This document shows positions 17,867 through 27,945 of a stretch of DNA of 64,000 bases, in pieces (the first letter of the stretch is position 1; every line of letters begins with the position of its first letter). The notes under the pieces are model-generated. The model made no database searches. It worked only from the letters and a program-made list of their open reading frames with translations, and was not told the DNA's origin. The position numbers were made by a program, and so were the translations under genes. The DNA is from Mesorhizobium sp. M1D.F.Ca.ET.043.01.1.1 (lineage in GTDB: Bacteria; Pseudomonadota; Alphaproteobacteria; Rhizobiales; Rhizobiaceae): NCBI RefSeq assembly GCF_003952385.1, contig NZ_CP034444.1, positions 5,593,001-5,657,000 of the forward strand, written 5' to 3'.

Positions 17867-19533
17867 GCCTTGGCCTTCTGGGAAGCGAGCGCGGCGTCGC
17901 GCATCTGGGAGAGGGTCTGCCGGGGCGTGAGCGCTTCAGGCGAGACTGCGATGTCGAGGACGGCGCCTGTCCCGGACTGCAGCGCTCGCTCGAACGCCGC
18001 CGCGAAATCCTGCGTGGCTTCGACCCGCTCGGCGTGAAAACCGTAAGCCTTTGCCAGCGCCACGAAGTCAGGGTTCTCGATCGTGGTTCCCGAGACGCGG
18101 GCCGGATAGTTGCGCTCCTGATGGGCACGGATCGTGCCATAGATGCCGTTGTTGACGATCAGCACGATGGGCTGTGCGCCCGCCTGCATGGCGGTGCCGA
18201 GTTCCTGGCAATTCATCTGGAAGTCGCCGTCGCCGGCGAAGCAGACGACCGTGCGCCGAGGGTAGGCCACCTTGGCGGCGATCGCTGCCGGCAGGCCATA
18301 CCCCATGGCGCCGGATTGTGGCGCGAGCAGACGGGCTTGCGGCCCGAACTTGAAAAACTTGTTCGGCCATACCGTGAAATTGCCGGCGCCGTTGGTGAGG
18401 ATGACGTCGGCCGGCACGGTCTCGCGCAGCCAGGCGCTGACCGCGACCATGTCGACAGGACCGGGCTGCACGGGCGCGGCGAAGGTGCCTTCATAGGCCT
18501 TGCGCGCTGCAGCGCGCCAGTCGGCCCAGGTGCCTTTGATTGGGGTGAGCGCCTTGGCGAAGGCGTTCGGCCCGGCGTGAATGCCGACCGCCGGCACATA
18601 GATCTTGCCGATCTCGCGATCGGAACCGTGGACATGGATCAGCTTCTGGCGCGGTACGGGCACGGAAAGCAGCGTGTAGCCGTCCGTCGTCATCTCACCG
18701 AAGCGGACATTGACCGCCAGGATCACGTCGGCATCGCGGATGAGGTTCTTCACATGCGGCACCATACCGACGCCGGCCTCGCCGACGAAGACCGGCGAGT
18801 GGTTGTCGAACTGGTCCTGGTAGCGGAAGGCCGCGACGACAGGAATGTCAGAGGCTTCGGCTAAGGCCTGGAGCGCGGCACGTCCGTCCGCCGTCCAGTT
18901 GGCGCCGCCCATGAGCAGGACCGGCCGCTCGGCCGATGCCAGCAACTCGAGCACGGATGCAATCGCGTCCTGTGACGGCGCCGGCTCGAAGATTGCTGCC
19001 GGCCCGTTGAGCGGCGCGGCTTCGGTCAGGGTGGTCAGCATGTCTTCCGGCAGCGCGACAACGACGGGGCCGGGCCGTCCGGTCAGGGCCGTCGTCCAGG
19101 CCCGCGCCACGATCTCGGGGAGGCGCTCGACGTCGTCGATCTCGACCGCCCATTTGGCGACGGTTCCATAGACCGCCCGGTAGTCGATTTCCTGGAACGC
19201 CTCGCGGCCTTTCATGTCGGTTCCGACCTGGCCGACGAACAGGATCATCGGCGAACTGTCCTGCATGGCCGTATGGACGCCGATGCTGGCATTGGTCACG
19301 CCCGGGCCGCGCGTCACGAAGCAGATACCCGGCGTGCCGGTCAGCTTGCCATAAGCCGAGGCCATGAACGACGCGCCGCCCTCGTTGCGGCAGAGCACGT
19401 AATCCAACTTGCCATGGGTGTCGTGAAGCGCGTCGAGGACGGCCAGATAGCTTTCGCCGGGAACGCCGAAGCTCTTGGTCGCGCCCAGCGCAATCAGGCA
19501 CTCGACAAGAAGGTGACCGCCATTGCGGACCAT
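17863..19533 (-). CDS. Thiamine-diphosphate-dependent enzyme (acetolactate synthase-like)
   Basis: A 556-residue three-domain ThDP enzyme: PYR domain with GVPGESYLAVLDAL (activating Glu region) and RGPGVTNASIGVHTAMQD, a central nucleotide-binding-type domain, and PP domain with the ThDP/Mg motif GDGDFQMNCQELGTAM...NNGIYGT. It resembles acetolactate synthase and benzoylformate decarboxylase-type proteins; in a catabolic operon a 2-oxo-acid decarboxylase or lyase role is more likely than branched-chain biosynthesis, and no small subunit is encoded nearby. ATG 19533 is chosen for its AGAGGA SD; ten codons upstream are discarded. Confidence 0.92.
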   Translation of the reverse strand: MVRNGGHLLVECLIALGATKSFGVPGESYLAVLDALHDTHGKLDYVLCRNEGGASFMASAYGKLTGTPGICFVTRGPGVTNASIGVHTAMQDSSPMILFVGQVGTDMKGREAFQEIDYRAVYGTVAKWAVEIDDVERLPEIVARAWTTALTGRPGPVVVALPEDMLTTLTEAAPLNGPAAIFEPAPSQDAIASVLELLASAERPVLLMGGANWTADGRAALQALAEASDIPVVAAFRYQDQFDNHSPVFVGEAGVGMVPHVKNLIRDADVILAVNVRFGEMTTDGYTLLSVPVPRQKLIHVHGSDREIGKIYVPAVGIHAGPNAFAKALTPIKGTWADWRAAARKAYEGTFAAPVQPGPVDMVAVSAWLRETVPADVILTNGAGNFTVWPNKFFKFGPQARLLAPQSGAMGYGLPAAIAAKVAYPRRTVVCFAGDGDFQMNCQELGTAMQAGAQPIVLIVNNGIYGTIRAHQERNYPARVSGTTIENPDFVALAKAYGFHAERVEATQDFAAAFERALQSGTGAVLDIAVSPEALTPRQTLSQMRDAALASQKAKA

Positions 19534-19605
19534 GCTTCGAAATCCTCTTGGAACTTGCTGCAAGCGGACCGAGCCTGCCTTTTCGGATTTATTCCTGCAC
19601 TCTGG

Positions 19606-19637
19606 TGGATCGCGGCGAAATCAAGAAATGCGATCCA
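19606..19637 (-). repeat. Intercistronic inverted repeat
   Basis: Perfect 8-bp arms TGGATCGC (19606-19613) and GCGATCCA (19630-19637) around a 16-base spacer, in the 119-bp gap between the GlcD-like gene and the ThDP-enzyme gene. No T-run follows on the transcribed strand. It could be an mRNA-stabilising hairpin or an internal operator. Confidence 0.4.
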
Positions 19638-19652
19638 TTCGAAAGTTTTTCT

Positions 19653-21059
19653 TTATAGTGGCGAGCGCACCAGCACACCGGGGTTCATCGTCCCCTTTGG
19701 ATCAAGCGCGCCCTTCAACCGCGCCATGAGGTCCCGCTCCACTGCGCTTCGGTTGCGATCGGCCATGCCGATCTTGGCGCGGCCAAGTCCATGCTCCGCC
19801 GCGAAGCTGCCGCCCATTTCCGTGGCAAGCGATGACAGCGCTTCGGCGAACTCCACGGCCTTGCCGTCGAAGTCGGTGCGAGCCTCCGGAGGAGACAGAT
19901 TGTAGTGGATGTTGCCGTCGCCGAGGTGCCCGAACGGATTGATCCGCACACCAGGCAGAATGTCGTTGCAGACTTTGGCGCCGGCCTCGATGAAACGGGC
20001 GATGGCGCCCGGCGGCACCGAGATGTCATGCTTCAACTGCTCGCCCTCCAGACGTTGTGCTTCCGGTTGTTCCTCGCGCAGCCGCCAGAACTGCGCCCGC
20101 TGCGCGCCTGAAGAGGCCAGCGCGCCATCTACCACCATGCCTTGCTCCATGCCCCATTCCAGCGCCGAATTCAGGATCTCGTCCAGCGGGACCCGCGTCG
20201 ACCCCGACGCGAGTTCGACGAGCAGATAGACGTCGCCCCGCGTCTCCAGTTGGTAGGCGAGGTCGGGCAGATGCTTGAGCGCCAGCGCCAGGCCGACATC
20301 GGAGAAGAATTCGAGCCCGGCAAGGAACTCGCCGGCCTCGCCGCGCAGGAAGGCGCCGAACGAAACGGCGGCGGCGAAGTCGGACATGACCAGAAGCGCG
20401 CTCGCCTGCTGCTTAGGTGCGGGATAGAGCCGCAGCACCGCGCGCGTCACGACGCCCAGCGTGCCTTCGGCGCCGCAGTAAAGCTTGCGCAACTGGTAGC
20501 CTGCATTGTCCTTCTGCACCGCGCGAAGGCCGTCCCATATCGCGCCGTCCGGAGTCACGACTTCGAGGCCCAGCACAAGATCCTGCATCATGCCGAAGCG
20601 AAACGCCTGGCTGCCACCGGCATTGGTGCCGATCAGGCCGCCGATCCTGGCGCTGCCTTCGGCGCCGAGATGCATTGGGAACATCAGGCCATGCGGCTCG
20701 AGCGCCTCGTGCAGCGTGGCGAGCACGACGCCAGCCTCGACAAGGATCGATCCGCCCTCCGGATCCGTCTCGCCGATTGCCGCCATGCGCGAAAGAGATA
20801 CGATCACCGCGTTGGGCTGCTGGGCCACGGCGCCACCGCACAGGCCTGTGTTGCCACCTTGCGGTACAACGGCAAGTCCTGCCTCGCGGCACGCCTTGAC
20901 GAGTGCGGCCACCTCGGCGGTATTCGACGGCCGGGCGACGCCAAGGGGCCGAACGCCATAGCGGTTGAGCCAGTCGCGCTGGTAGGGCTCGGCGTCAGGG
21001 CCCGAAAGCCAGCCTTTCGGGCCGAGAATTTGGCGCAACGTGGTGACGGGGTCGGTCAT
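19653..21059 (-). CDS. FAD-binding 2-hydroxyacid dehydrogenase (GlcD/D-2-hydroxyglutarate dehydrogenase-like)
   Basis: A 468-residue VAO/PCMH flavoprotein: FAD-binding motif VVPQGGNTGLCGGAV near the N-terminus and the FAD-oxidase C-terminal markers NPFGHLGDGNIHYNLSPP and EHGLGRAKIG. The family oxidises D-2-hydroxyacids (lactate, glycolate, 2-hydroxyglutarate) to 2-oxo acids and passes electrons on rather than to NAD. The start at 21059 is preferred because AGG lies seven bases upstream; the in-frame ATG at 21074 lacks an SD. Its oxo-acid product could feed the ThDP enzyme or the aminotransferase downstream. Confidence 0.92.
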   Translation of the reverse strand: MTDPVTTLRQILGPKGWLSGPDAEPYQRDWLNRYGVRPLGVARPSNTAEVAALVKACREAGLAVVPQGGNTGLCGGAVAQQPNAVIVSLSRMAAIGETDPEGGSILVEAGVVLATLHEALEPHGLMFPMHLGAEGSARIGGLIGTNAGGSQAFRFGMMQDLVLGLEVVTPDGAIWDGLRAVQKDNAGYQLRKLYCGAEGTLGVVTRAVLRLYPAPKQQASALLVMSDFAAAVSFGAFLRGEAGEFLAGLEFFSDVGLALALKHLPDLAYQLETRGDVYLLVELASGSTRVPLDEILNSALEWGMEQGMVVDGALASSGAQRAQFWRLREEQPEAQRLEGEQLKHDISVPPGAIARFIEAGAKVCNDILPGVRINPFGHLGDGNIHYNLSPPEARTDFDGKAVEFAEALSSLATEMGGSFAAEHGLGRAKIGMADRNRSAVERDLMARLKGALDPKGTMNPGVLVRSPL

Positions 21060-21112
21060 TGAGATACCTGACATGTGCGGCACGCCGCGTATAGACAGTG
21101 GCGGCACCCGGC

Positions 21113-21868
21113 TCAATGACCCAAGACCTGCGACAGGAATTGCCGGGTGCGCTCGTTACGGCAAGAGGTGAAGAACTCCTCAGGCGGCGCTTCCTCGACG
21201 ATCTCGCCGCCGTCCATGAAGATCACCCTGTCGGCGACCCGGCGCGCAAAGCCCATCTCATGCGTGACGCAGATCATCGTCATGCCTTCGGAGGCAAGCG
21301 TGACCATGACATCCAGCACCTCGGCGATCATTTCCGGGTCGAGCGCCGAGGTCGGCTCGTCGAACAGCATGATCTGCGGCTGCATGCAGAGCGCGCGCGC
21401 GATCGCGACGCGCTGCTGCTGGCCGCCGGAGAGCTGACCGGGAAACTTCGTCGCCTGCTCGGGAATGCGGACCTTCTCCAGATAGCGCCGGGCGGTTGCC
21501 TCGGCTTCCGCTCGCGGCCGCTTGCGGACGATCATCGGAGCAATCATGCAGTTCTCCAGCACCGTCATGTGCGGAAACAGATTGAAGTGCTGGAAAACCA
21601 TGCCGACCTCGCGCCTGATACCGTCGATGTTGCCGACATCGTCGTCGAGCTCGGTGCCGAGCACGGTGATCTTGCCGCCATTGTGCTGCTCCAGCCGGTT
21701 GATGCAGCGGATCATGGTGGACTTGCCGGAGCCGGAGGGACCGCAGACGACGATCTTTTCCCCGCGTTCCACGGAAAGATTTATCTTCCGCAGCGCGCGG
21801 AACGACCCATAGTATTTGTCCAGGTTCTCGATGCGAACCGCTGGTCCGGATGACTGCGTCGAATTCAC
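21113..21868 (-). CDS. Polar amino acid ABC transporter ATP-binding protein (AapP/GlnQ-like)
   Basis: A 251-residue ATPase with Walker [11 protein letters not shown]-loop [13 protein letters not shown], signature LSGGQQQR, Walker [14 protein letters not shown] and the switch His in CVTHEMGFA. The sequence is of the polar amino acid uptake (PAAT) type. It sits directly downstream of two long permeases and a binding protein of the AapJQM kind, completing a four-gene importer. It is followed after 53 bases by the GlcD-like gene of the same orientation. Confidence 0.95.
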   Translation of the reverse strand: MNSTQSSGPAVRIENLDKYYGSFRALRKINLSVERGEKIVVCGPSGSGKSTMIRCINRLEQHNGGKITVLGTELDDDVGNIDGIRREVGMVFQHFNLFPHMTVLENCMIAPMIVRKRPRAEAEATARRYLEKVRIPEQATKFPGQLSGGQQQRVAIARALCMQPQIMLFDEPTSALDPEMIAEVLDVMVTLASEGMTMICVTHEMGFARRVADRVIFMDGGEIVEEAPPEEFFTSCRNERTRQFLSQVLGH

Positions 21869-21881
21869 TTGCGGGCCCCTC

Positions 21882-22961
21882 CTATCGTTCGCCGACCGAC
21901 ATGCGCCGTTCGAGGAAGGCGCCGTAGCGGGACAGGCTGAAGACGAAGACGAAATAGATCAGCGCAATGAAGGCATAGACCTCGACATAGGCGAAGCGCC
22001 AATCGCCGGTTCCGTAGGCGGCGTTGCCGGAAGCCAGGATTTCGAAGAAGCCGACGATCACCACCAGGGAGGTCTCCTTGAACGCGACCACGAACTGGTT
22101 GATCGTCGCCGGCAACGCGTTGCGCATGGCCTGAGGCAGAAGGATGCGGCCGATGCGCTGCCAATAGCTCATGCCGAGCGCCATCGCGGCCTCTTCCTGT
22201 CCCTTCGGGACGCCCTGCATGCCGCCTCTGACGATTTCGGCCTGATAGGCGGAGAAGAACAGGGCGGAACCCAGGATCACCCGGTAGAGCTTGTCGCCAG
22301 CCAGCCACTGCGGCAACGCGAACGGCAAAACGATGGCGAATGTGAAGAGGATCGAGATCAGCGGCAGCGAGCGAACCCCATCGATGATGAGGCCGGTGGT
22401 CCTGGAAATCCAGGGCAGGTCCGACCGACGCAGCAAGGCCAGGCAGATCGCCAGCGGGAAGCCGATCAGGCATGTCGTCACGAAGATGAAGAGGGTCAGC
22501 GCCAATCCACCCCAGGCCTCCTCGCCGACATAGGGCAGGCCGAGCACACCGCCTTTCATGAGCACGTAGTAGAGGGCTGTTCCGGTTCCCCATACCAGCG
22601 CGATCCGGCGCCCCGTCCAGAAGGCCGGGATACAGCTTAGCACCGTCATAGCCACCACGGTGACGCAGGCCAGCGCGGAGCGCCATTGCTCTTCGAAGGG
22701 ATAGAGTCCGAACAGGATGATGCGCCACCTGGCGGCAATGACCGACCAGCAGGCTCCCGCCGCCGCCTGGCAGGCCTCCGGCCCGCCGCTGGTGGTGAAC
22801 ACGGCCGAGAAGATCGCCCAGTTGAGCAGCTTCCAGGCCAGCAGGACCATGATCGCCAGGGAGACCAGCGACAACAAGGCCTGCAGCGGCGTCGCAAAAA
22901 AGCGTCGTCTCAGATCTTCGAGTGCTCCAGGAGCAGGCGGCGCGACAACGACCATTTCCAT
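21882..22961 (-). CDS. Amino acid ABC transporter permease (AapM-like)
   Basis: A 359-residue inner-membrane protein with an extended N-terminal region before the core permease domain, as in AapM/BztC. The EAA loop is seen in [29 protein letters not shown]. Several hydrophobic spans are evident, including an N-terminal one ([18 protein letters not shown]). It forms a heterodimeric channel with the AapQ-like protein encoded three bases upstream. A strong SD (GAGGGGG) precedes the start. Confidence 0.93.
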   Translation of the reverse strand: MEMVVVAPPAPGALEDLRRRFFATPLQALLSLVSLAIMVLLAWKLLNWAIFSAVFTTSGGPEACQAAAGACWSVIAARWRIILFGLYPFEEQWRSALACVTVVAMTVLSCIPAFWTGRRIALVWGTGTALYYVLMKGGVLGLPYVGEEAWGGLALTLFIFVTTCLIGFPLAICLALLRRSDLPWISRTTGLIIDGVRSLPLISILFTFAIVLPFALPQWLAGDKLYRVILGSALFFSAYQAEIVRGGMQGVPKGQEEAAMALGMSYWQRIGRILLPQAMRNALPATINQFVVAFKETSLVVIVGFFEILASGNAAYGTGDWRFAYVEVYAFIALIYFVFVFSLSRYGAFLERRMSVGER

Positions 22962-22964
22962 CTG

Positions 22965-24128
22965 TCACCCCCTCAGTTGATTGCCCTTGAGGGCAATGGC
23001 CTTGTTGATGCGGTTGAACACGGCAGCCAGGCTGAGATTGATGGTGAGGAAGCCCGCCATCAGGATGCCGATCGCTTCCAGCGTCTGACCGGAATGGTTG
23101 ATGGTCAGTGCCACGATCATGAAGAAGTCGGTGAAGCCGACCGCAATGCCCATCGTCGTCGCCTTGATCAGCCAGATATACTGGTTGGCGAGGATCGGCA
23201 GCATGGCGCGCAGCGCAAGCGGCAGCTTGACCAGCGTGAAGACACGCCAGGGGCTGAGGCCCAGGGAGAGCGCGGCCTCCACCTGGCCCTTGCCGACGGC
23301 CTTGAAGCCGCCGCGCACGATCTCGGCGATGTAGGAGCCGCCATAAATGGCGATGGCGACCGCGAGCGCGGAAAATTCCGGCGGGATGCGGAAGCCCCCT
23401 TTCAGGTTGAGGCCCTGCAGGGCAGGGAAGTCGAGCAGCGGCAGGTCCGGCAGGCGACCGACGATCAGGATGACGGCGGCGCAGGCCAGCGCCGCCGCTA
23501 CGCCGGCGAGTTGGATGGCGAGCCGTTCGCCGACTGGTTGGCTGAGGCGCGATGTCCTGCCCAGCCAAACCGGCAGCACGACGGCGGCAATCACGGCCAC
23601 AATGGCCAGCGCCATGGCCACGCCGCCGATATTGGGAGCAGGGAGGTAGAGCCCGCGGCTGGTCAGCAGCACGCCCCAGGCCTCATGCGCGGCGCGCGGT
23701 GTCGGCAGGTGCGTGATGATCGCGTACCAGAAGAAGACCTGGAGGATCAGCGGGATGTTGCGGAAGATATCGACATAGGTGCGGCCTAGCAGCCGCGCCA
23801 GCTCGTTCGAGGAGGTGCGCGCGAGCCCGACGACCGTCCCGACGATCGTCGCCATCATCAATCCGATGCTGCCCAAGAACAGCGTGTTGATGATCCCGAT
23901 GAGGAAGAACCACCAATAGGGATCGTTGGCCGTGACGGGCAGGAGCGAGAAGCTCACATCCCAGCCCGTCGATTTGTAGAGGAAGTCGAATCCCGAGGTG
24001 ATCCCTTGCTCCGCAAGGTTGCGCCTCGCGATCATCACCCCGGCAAGCACAAGTGCTGCAAGCGAGCCGACATAGAAGACCTGCAACAGCGCGTTGCGGA
24101 CCTTCTGATTTCTCAGCAGGCCGACCAT
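22965..24128 (-). CDS. Amino acid ABC transporter permease (AapQ-like)
   Basis: A 387-residue permease with an N-terminal membrane span, a long periplasmic segment and the core PAAT permease domain containing the EAA loop (VEAALSLGLSPWRVFTLVKLPLALRAML). Size and layout match AapQ/BztB. SD AAGGA lies nine bases before the ATG. It partners the AapM-like protein and depends on the binding protein encoded upstream, with a short gap at 24129-24210 that contains GC-rich self-complementary sequence. Confidence 0.93.
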   Translation of the reverse strand: MVGLLRNQKVRNALLQVFYVGSLAALVLAGVMIARRNLAEQGITSGFDFLYKSTGWDVSFSLLPVTANDPYWWFFLIGIINTLFLGSIGLMMATIVGTVVGLARTSSNELARLLGRTYVDIFRNIPLILQVFFWYAIITHLPTPRAAHEAWGVLLTSRGLYLPAPNIGGVAMALAIVAVIAAVVLPVWLGRTSRLSQPVGERLAIQLAGVAAALACAAVILIVGRLPDLPLLDFPALQGLNLKGGFRIPPEFSALAVAIAIYGGSYIAEIVRGGFKAVGKGQVEAALSLGLSPWRVFTLVKLPLALRAMLPILANQYIWLIKATTMGIAVGFTDFFMIVALTINHSGQTLEAIGILMAGFLTINLSLAAVFNRINKAIALKGNQLRG

Positions 24129-24210
24129 TTGCCAATCCTTCCTGAATAGCCGCCGGTTCCGCCGGGCGAGAGCCAGGCAGAACCTATCGCGGGATACGTT
24201 TAGAAGCGGA

Positions 24211-25245
24211 TCAGTCGATCACCAGCGGGAACAGGACGCCGCCATTGTTCCAGAGGTTGGTCAGGTCGCGATCCATCTTGTAGGGCGACTCCTTGCCGAG
24301 ATCGCGATCGAAGATCTCGGAGTAGTTGCCGACCTTCTTGATCACGTTGTAGGCCCAGTCGTCGGCGAGCCCGAGACCCTTGCCCATGCCCGGCGAGACG
24401 CCGAGGAATTTGGCGACCGCCGGAGACGTGGGCTTGGCCTTGATCTCGTCGACATTCTTGGAGGTGATGCCTTCCTGCTCGGCGAACAGCAGGGCGGTGA
24501 GCGTCCAGTTGGCGACGTCGACCCAGTTGTCGTCGCCTTGCCGCACGATCATGACCTCGGGTTCGACCGCAAGCACGTCGGGCAGGATCACATGGTCGTC
24601 GACCTTGCCCTTGGCGACACGCGCGATTGCAAGGACCGGGCCCCACTGGGCGTACATGTCGCAGCGGCCCGAGAAATATGCCTGTTCGAGTTCTTCCGTC
24701 TTTTCGATGACGACCGGCTCCAGCTTGATCCCGACTTTCTGCGCATAGGCGGCAACCTGCTGCTCGATGGTCGTGCCGGCGGGAATGCAGATGGAGCCGC
24801 CATCGGCGTCCTTGAGCGACTTCAGATTGAGCTCCTTGTGCGCCATCACCTTGGTCGTGCCGAGGTAGTACGACATGGAGAATTGCAGGCCGAGTTCGGT
24901 GTCGCGGCTGAGCGTGCCGCCGGAGGCCTTGATGATGATGTCGACATCGCCCGACTGCAGCGACGGCCAGCGCTGCGCCCAGCTGATCGGAACGACCTTC
25001 AGTTTCGCCGGATCGCCGAACACGGCCGTGGCCACCGCCCTGCACAGGTCGATGTCCATGCCCTTCCAGTTGCCCTTGTCGTCCACTTCGGCGAAGCCGA
25101 GATAGGAGCCGTCATGGCCGGTGCAGTTGAGTACGCCGCGCGCCTTGACGGTCTCGAGCGTCTTGCCGCCGGCAGCTTGCGCCGGCGCCGAGAAATGAAC
25201 CAGGCCAAGGGCCAGGGCCGCAGCCCCCCATTGCATCATTTTCAT
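24211..25245 (-). CDS. Amino acid ABC transporter substrate-binding protein (AapJ-like)
   Basis: A 344-residue periplasmic binding protein. The signal peptide runs from MKMMQWGAAALALGL to about residue 24 (PAQA). The mature protein has the PAAT pattern VKARGVLNCTGHDGSYLGFAEVD and GMDIDLCRAVATAVFGDP. The frame stays open upstream to about 26319, but that part overlaps the lysR gene; ATG 25245 with GGAG eight bases upstream and a proper signal peptide is the real start. It delivers an amino acid or amino-acid-like solute to the two permeases encoded next. Confidence 0.94.
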   Translation of the reverse strand: MKMMQWGAAALALGLVHFSAPAQAAGGKTLETVKARGVLNCTGHDGSYLGFAEVDDKGNWKGMDIDLCRAVATAVFGDPAKLKVVPISWAQRWPSLQSGDVDIIIKASGGTLSRDTELGLQFSMSYYLGTTKVMAHKELNLKSLKDADGGSICIPAGTTIEQQVAAYAQKVGIKLEPVVIEKTEELEQAYFSGRCDMYAQWGPVLAIARVAKGKVDDHVILPDVLAVEPEVMIVRQGDDNWVDVANWTLTALLFAEQEGITSKNVDEIKAKPTSPAVAKFLGVSPGMGKGLGLADDWAYNVIKKVGNYSEIFDRDLGKESPYKMDRDLTNLWNNGGVLFPLVID

Positions 25246-25331
25246 GTTTGTTGTCTCCACTGTTGAGGTTGTTCCGTTTCTTGTTGTTGGAGATCCGAAA
25301 CAGCGTTCGGAACTCAGTCGCGAAGCCGCTC

Positions 25332-26282
25332 CTAGTCGGAGAGCGGAGCCGGTTTCGGCAAGGAGGAGAGCTTGAGATCGCTTCCCCAATCCTGTTGGGC
25401 GAGCCACCGGTGCAGGGCGGCGACGGCCTTGACGCGCAGATGCCCGCGCGGGACGACGAGGTAGAAGCCTGGAACTTCCTCCGGCCTCATATCGGCAATG
25501 GCGTCGCGGCCGATCGGCGCCACCAGTGCGCCCGACCGCAAATCTTCCTCGGCGTCGATCACCGAGACCAGGCCCACGCCGATGCCTTGCAGGGTCGCGC
25601 GGCGCATGGTGGCCGCGTCGTCGAAGCTGATGCTGCGGTCGCCCTCGGTCTGCTCCACGGCGAGGTGGCGCAATATGTCCGGCCACAGGCGCTTCGACTT
25701 GACGGTGTCGAGCAGCGTGAAGCTTGTCAGGTCCTGCGCCGACTTGATCTTCTCGCCGATCGCCGGCGTACAGCAGATGATCTTGGGGTCCGGCACCAGC
25801 AGGGTGGTCTCGTATTCGGGCCAGCCGCCGTAACCCCACAGGACCGTCATATCGATGTCGTCGCGCCCGAAATCGGGCAGGTCGACCATCGTCGTCAGGC
25901 GCAGGTCGGCGCCCGGCAGGATTTCGCGGAACAGCGAGAGCCTTGGCAGCAGATAGTGCGTGGCGAAATACGGGCTCGCATTGAGGTTGATGCGGTCCCG
26001 GTAGTTCGACTTGGTGACGCGGCGGACACCCTCCGAAAACTCGTCGAAGCCAGCCTTGACGTAGTGCGACAGCAGGATCGCCGACTCCGTCAGCTCGATC
26101 GACCGCCCCTTGCGCTCGAACAGCGTCACCTGGAGCGTGTCTTCCAGGAGCTTGATCTGCTGGCCGACCGCCTGCGGCGTAACCAGCAGTTCGTCGGCCG
26201 CCTGCCGGAAGCTCTTGTGCTGCGCAACGGCGTGGAAGACACGCAGCGCATTCAGCGAGGGAAGGCGAAGCTTGCCGGTCAT
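25332..26282 (-). CDS. LysR-family transcriptional regulator (GcvA-like)
   Basis: A 316-residue LTTR with an N-terminal winged helix (LPSLNALRVFHAVAQHKSFRQAADELLVTPQAVGQQIKLLE, written here in part) and a two-lobed co-inducer domain. The HTH flavour (SLNALRVFHAVAQH, VTPQAVGQQI) is that of the GcvA/AmpR subgroup. It lies directly upstream of, and in the same direction as, the aapJ-like gene and is the obvious candidate regulator of the transport/catabolic operon. The SD GGAGG lies ten bases before the start. Confidence 0.93.
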   Translation of the reverse strand: MTGKLRLPSLNALRVFHAVAQHKSFRQAADELLVTPQAVGQQIKLLEDTLQVTLFERKGRSIELTESAILLSHYVKAGFDEFSEGVRRVTKSNYRDRINLNASPYFATHYLLPRLSLFREILPGADLRLTTMVDLPDFGRDDIDMTVLWGYGGWPEYETTLLVPDPKIICCTPAIGEKIKSAQDLTSFTLLDTVKSKRLWPDILRHLAVEQTEGDRSISFDDAATMRRATLQGIGVGLVSVIDAEEDLRSGALVAPIGRDAIADMRPEEVPGFYLVVPRGHLRVKAVAALHRWLAQQDWGSDLKLSSLPKPAPLSD

Positions 26283-26366
26283 CTAAGTTCCGCCTCCGTT
26301 TGTTCGAGACTCCGCTCATTCATGCACTGCCGCATCTTCCGCCGCCTGTCGGCAGCGGAAGTTGCG

Positions 26367-27116
26367 TCAGGCGTAGATGTAACCACCTGAAACGATTACG
26401 TTTTCGCCAGTCATGTAGGTGTTCTTGGGGCCACCGGTCATGAGCACCCACTCGGCAATCTCGGTCGGCTCGGCGCCGCGGCCGAGCGGGCTCGCCTTGG
26501 CCAGTTCCTCCAGAAAGCCGAGGGCTTTAGCCTTCTCCGTGGCCATGCCGGCCGGCGCCACCGAATTCACCAGGATACCGTCCTTGGCCACGTGATGGGC
26601 GAAGGAACGCGTCAGGCTGACGACCGCCGCCTTGGTTGCCGCGTAGTGGGCGTTCTGCGGGTGCGCCTTGAAAGCATCCACCGAAGTCAGGTTCACGATC
26701 CGTCCGCGCACCTGGGCTTTCGGCTCCTGCGACTGCATGTGGCGAACCGCCGCCACCATCATGTGATAGGTGCCCTTGATGTTGATGCCGTTGGAGGCGT
26801 CCCACTCGGCATCGGTAATCTCGAGGAGCGGGCGGCGCGGATAGATCGCGGCGCAGTTGATCAGCGTGTCGACGCGCCCGAGCGTCGAAACGATGGCGTC
26901 GAAGGCGGTGTGGCACTGAGGACCGACCTGGATGTCGCAGGTCGCGGTGGCCGTCGGCAGGCCCTTGGCCTTGGCGGGCTCCAGCGCGGATTCGGCGGCG
27001 CCCTGGTTGATGTCGATGATGCCGATCTTTGCCGCCCCGGCCTCTACCGCCATGCGAGCCAAAAGCGCGCCGAGGCCGGCGCCGCCACCAACGATGAGAA
27101 CGGAAAGATCTTTCAT
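26367..27116 (-). CDS. Short-chain dehydrogenase/reductase
   Basis: A 249-residue classical SDR. The cofactor motif is [12 protein letters not shown] instead of the usual TGxxxGIG, the NNAG equivalent is NCAAIY, and the catalytic YxxxK is YAATKAAV. An acidic residue after the second strand (IGIIDINQG) predicts NAD rather than NADP. It begins one base after the preceding SDR stop, so the two are co-translated. It probably oxidises or reduces a hydroxyl of the operon's substrate. Confidence 0.9.
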   Translation of the reverse strand: MKDLSVLIVGGGAGLGALLARMAVEAGAAKIGIIDINQGAAESALEPAKAKGLPTATATCDIQVGPQCHTAFDAIVSTLGRVDTLINCAAIYPRRPLLEITDAEWDASNGINIKGTYHMMVAAVRHMQSQEPKAQVRGRIVNLTSVDAFKAHPQNAHYAATKAAVVSLTRSFAHHVAKDGILVNSVAPAGMATEKAKALGFLEELAKASPLGRGAEPTEIAEWVLMTGGPKNTYMTGENVIVSGGYIYA

Positions 27117-27117
27117 C

Positions 27118-27840
27118 CTATTTTCCTTGCTTGCTGCCGCTCGGGCTGGTCGGCCGGGTCGGCATGATGTCGAAGCGGGTCACGTCGACCGATGCCGGTA
27201 GGCCGAGCAGGGCGACGACCATTTTGGCCACGTCGTCCGGCTGCACGGCGACGTTGCCGGCGTACATGGCGGCTCTCGCCTCCGGGTCGAGGATGTCCTT
27301 GTAGAGCTGCGTTTCGACGCGCCCGGGCACTATCTCGGTCACGCGGATGCCATGGGGGGAAAGGTCGGCGCGTAACGCGGCGGCGAAGCCGGCGAGTGCC
27401 GCCTTGGTGGCGGAATAGACGGCGACGTTGGGGAATGCCGCATGGGCGGCGGAAGAGCCGGTGAACAGGATATGCCCCGACTGCCGCTCGCGCATCTGCG
27501 GCACGACGAGCCGGGTGAGCAGGATCGCCGCGCTGACGTTCACCTCGAGCGCGGTGTCGATGTCGGCGATCTTCATGTCGGCGAAATTGCCGAGCGGCGG
27601 CATGATGCCTGCGTTGTTGATCAGCACGTCGATGGTGAGATCCGCCACGACCGATTCCAGCGCCTCGCGGTCGGTGACGTCGACGGCGATCGGCACGATG
27701 CCGGGTCGTTCGGCCTGCAACTCCTTGAGCGCGGCTTGGCTGCGCCCGACGGCGTAGACGTCATAGCCGGCGTCGCTCAACGCGACCGCCATGGCCCGCC
27801 CTATGCCGCTCGTCGCACCTGTGATGAAGGCTGTCGTCAC
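27118..27840 (-). CDS. Short-chain dehydrogenase/reductase (YdfG-like), GTG start
   Basis: A 240-residue classical SDR with cofactor motif [24 protein letters not shown] and catalytic YSATKAAL. The basic VGRSQA after the second strand favours NADP(H). The start is GTG with GGGGAAG upstream. It is the first gene of the long same-strand run that continues to 12124. The LacI-like palindrome at 27927-27945 lies in its upstream region. Confidence 0.9.
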   Translation of the reverse strand: MTTAFITGATSGIGRAMAVALSDAGYDVYAVGRSQAALKELQAERPGIVPIAVDVTDREALESVVADLTIDVLINNAGIMPPLGNFADMKIADIDTALEVNVSAAILLTRLVVPQMRERQSGHILFTGSSAAHAAFPNVAVYSATKAALAGFAAALRADLSPHGIRVTEIVPGRVETQLYKDILDPEARAAMYAGNVAVQPDDVAKMVVALLGLPASVDVTRFDIMPTRPTSPSGSKQGK

Positions 27841-27926
27841 GTGGGCTTCCCCGATTGCCTAGGTTTCAGTTTGCGGCCTGGGCCGGTGCCGCGAAACCAA
27901 GAAAACCAGCAAAAAGGAAAGATAAA

Positions 27927-27945
27927 CTTTCGAAAGCGCTTGTCG
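27927..27945. promoter_or_regulatory. Overlapping palindromes, possible LacI-type operator
   Basis: CTTTCGAAAG (27927-27936) is a perfect palindrome and overlaps AAAGCGCTTG, close to the LacI/GalR half-site pair AAAGCGCTTT. It lies 87 bases upstream of the first SDR gene in the 27841-28119 gap, which otherwise shows no gene. No LacI-family gene is present in the window, so assignment is tentative. Confidence 0.35.

Noticed and set aside
15983..18037. 684-codon plus-strand ORF opposite the HyuA gene (and similar at 309-1586, 14667-15932)
   Set aside because: The sense strand encodes clear HyuA, ALDH and HyuB motifs; the antisense frames are compositional shadows.
24211..26319. 702-codon reading of the AapJ-like gene
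   Set aside because: The upstream part overlaps the lysR gene and has no domain; a signal peptide and SD fix the start at 25245.
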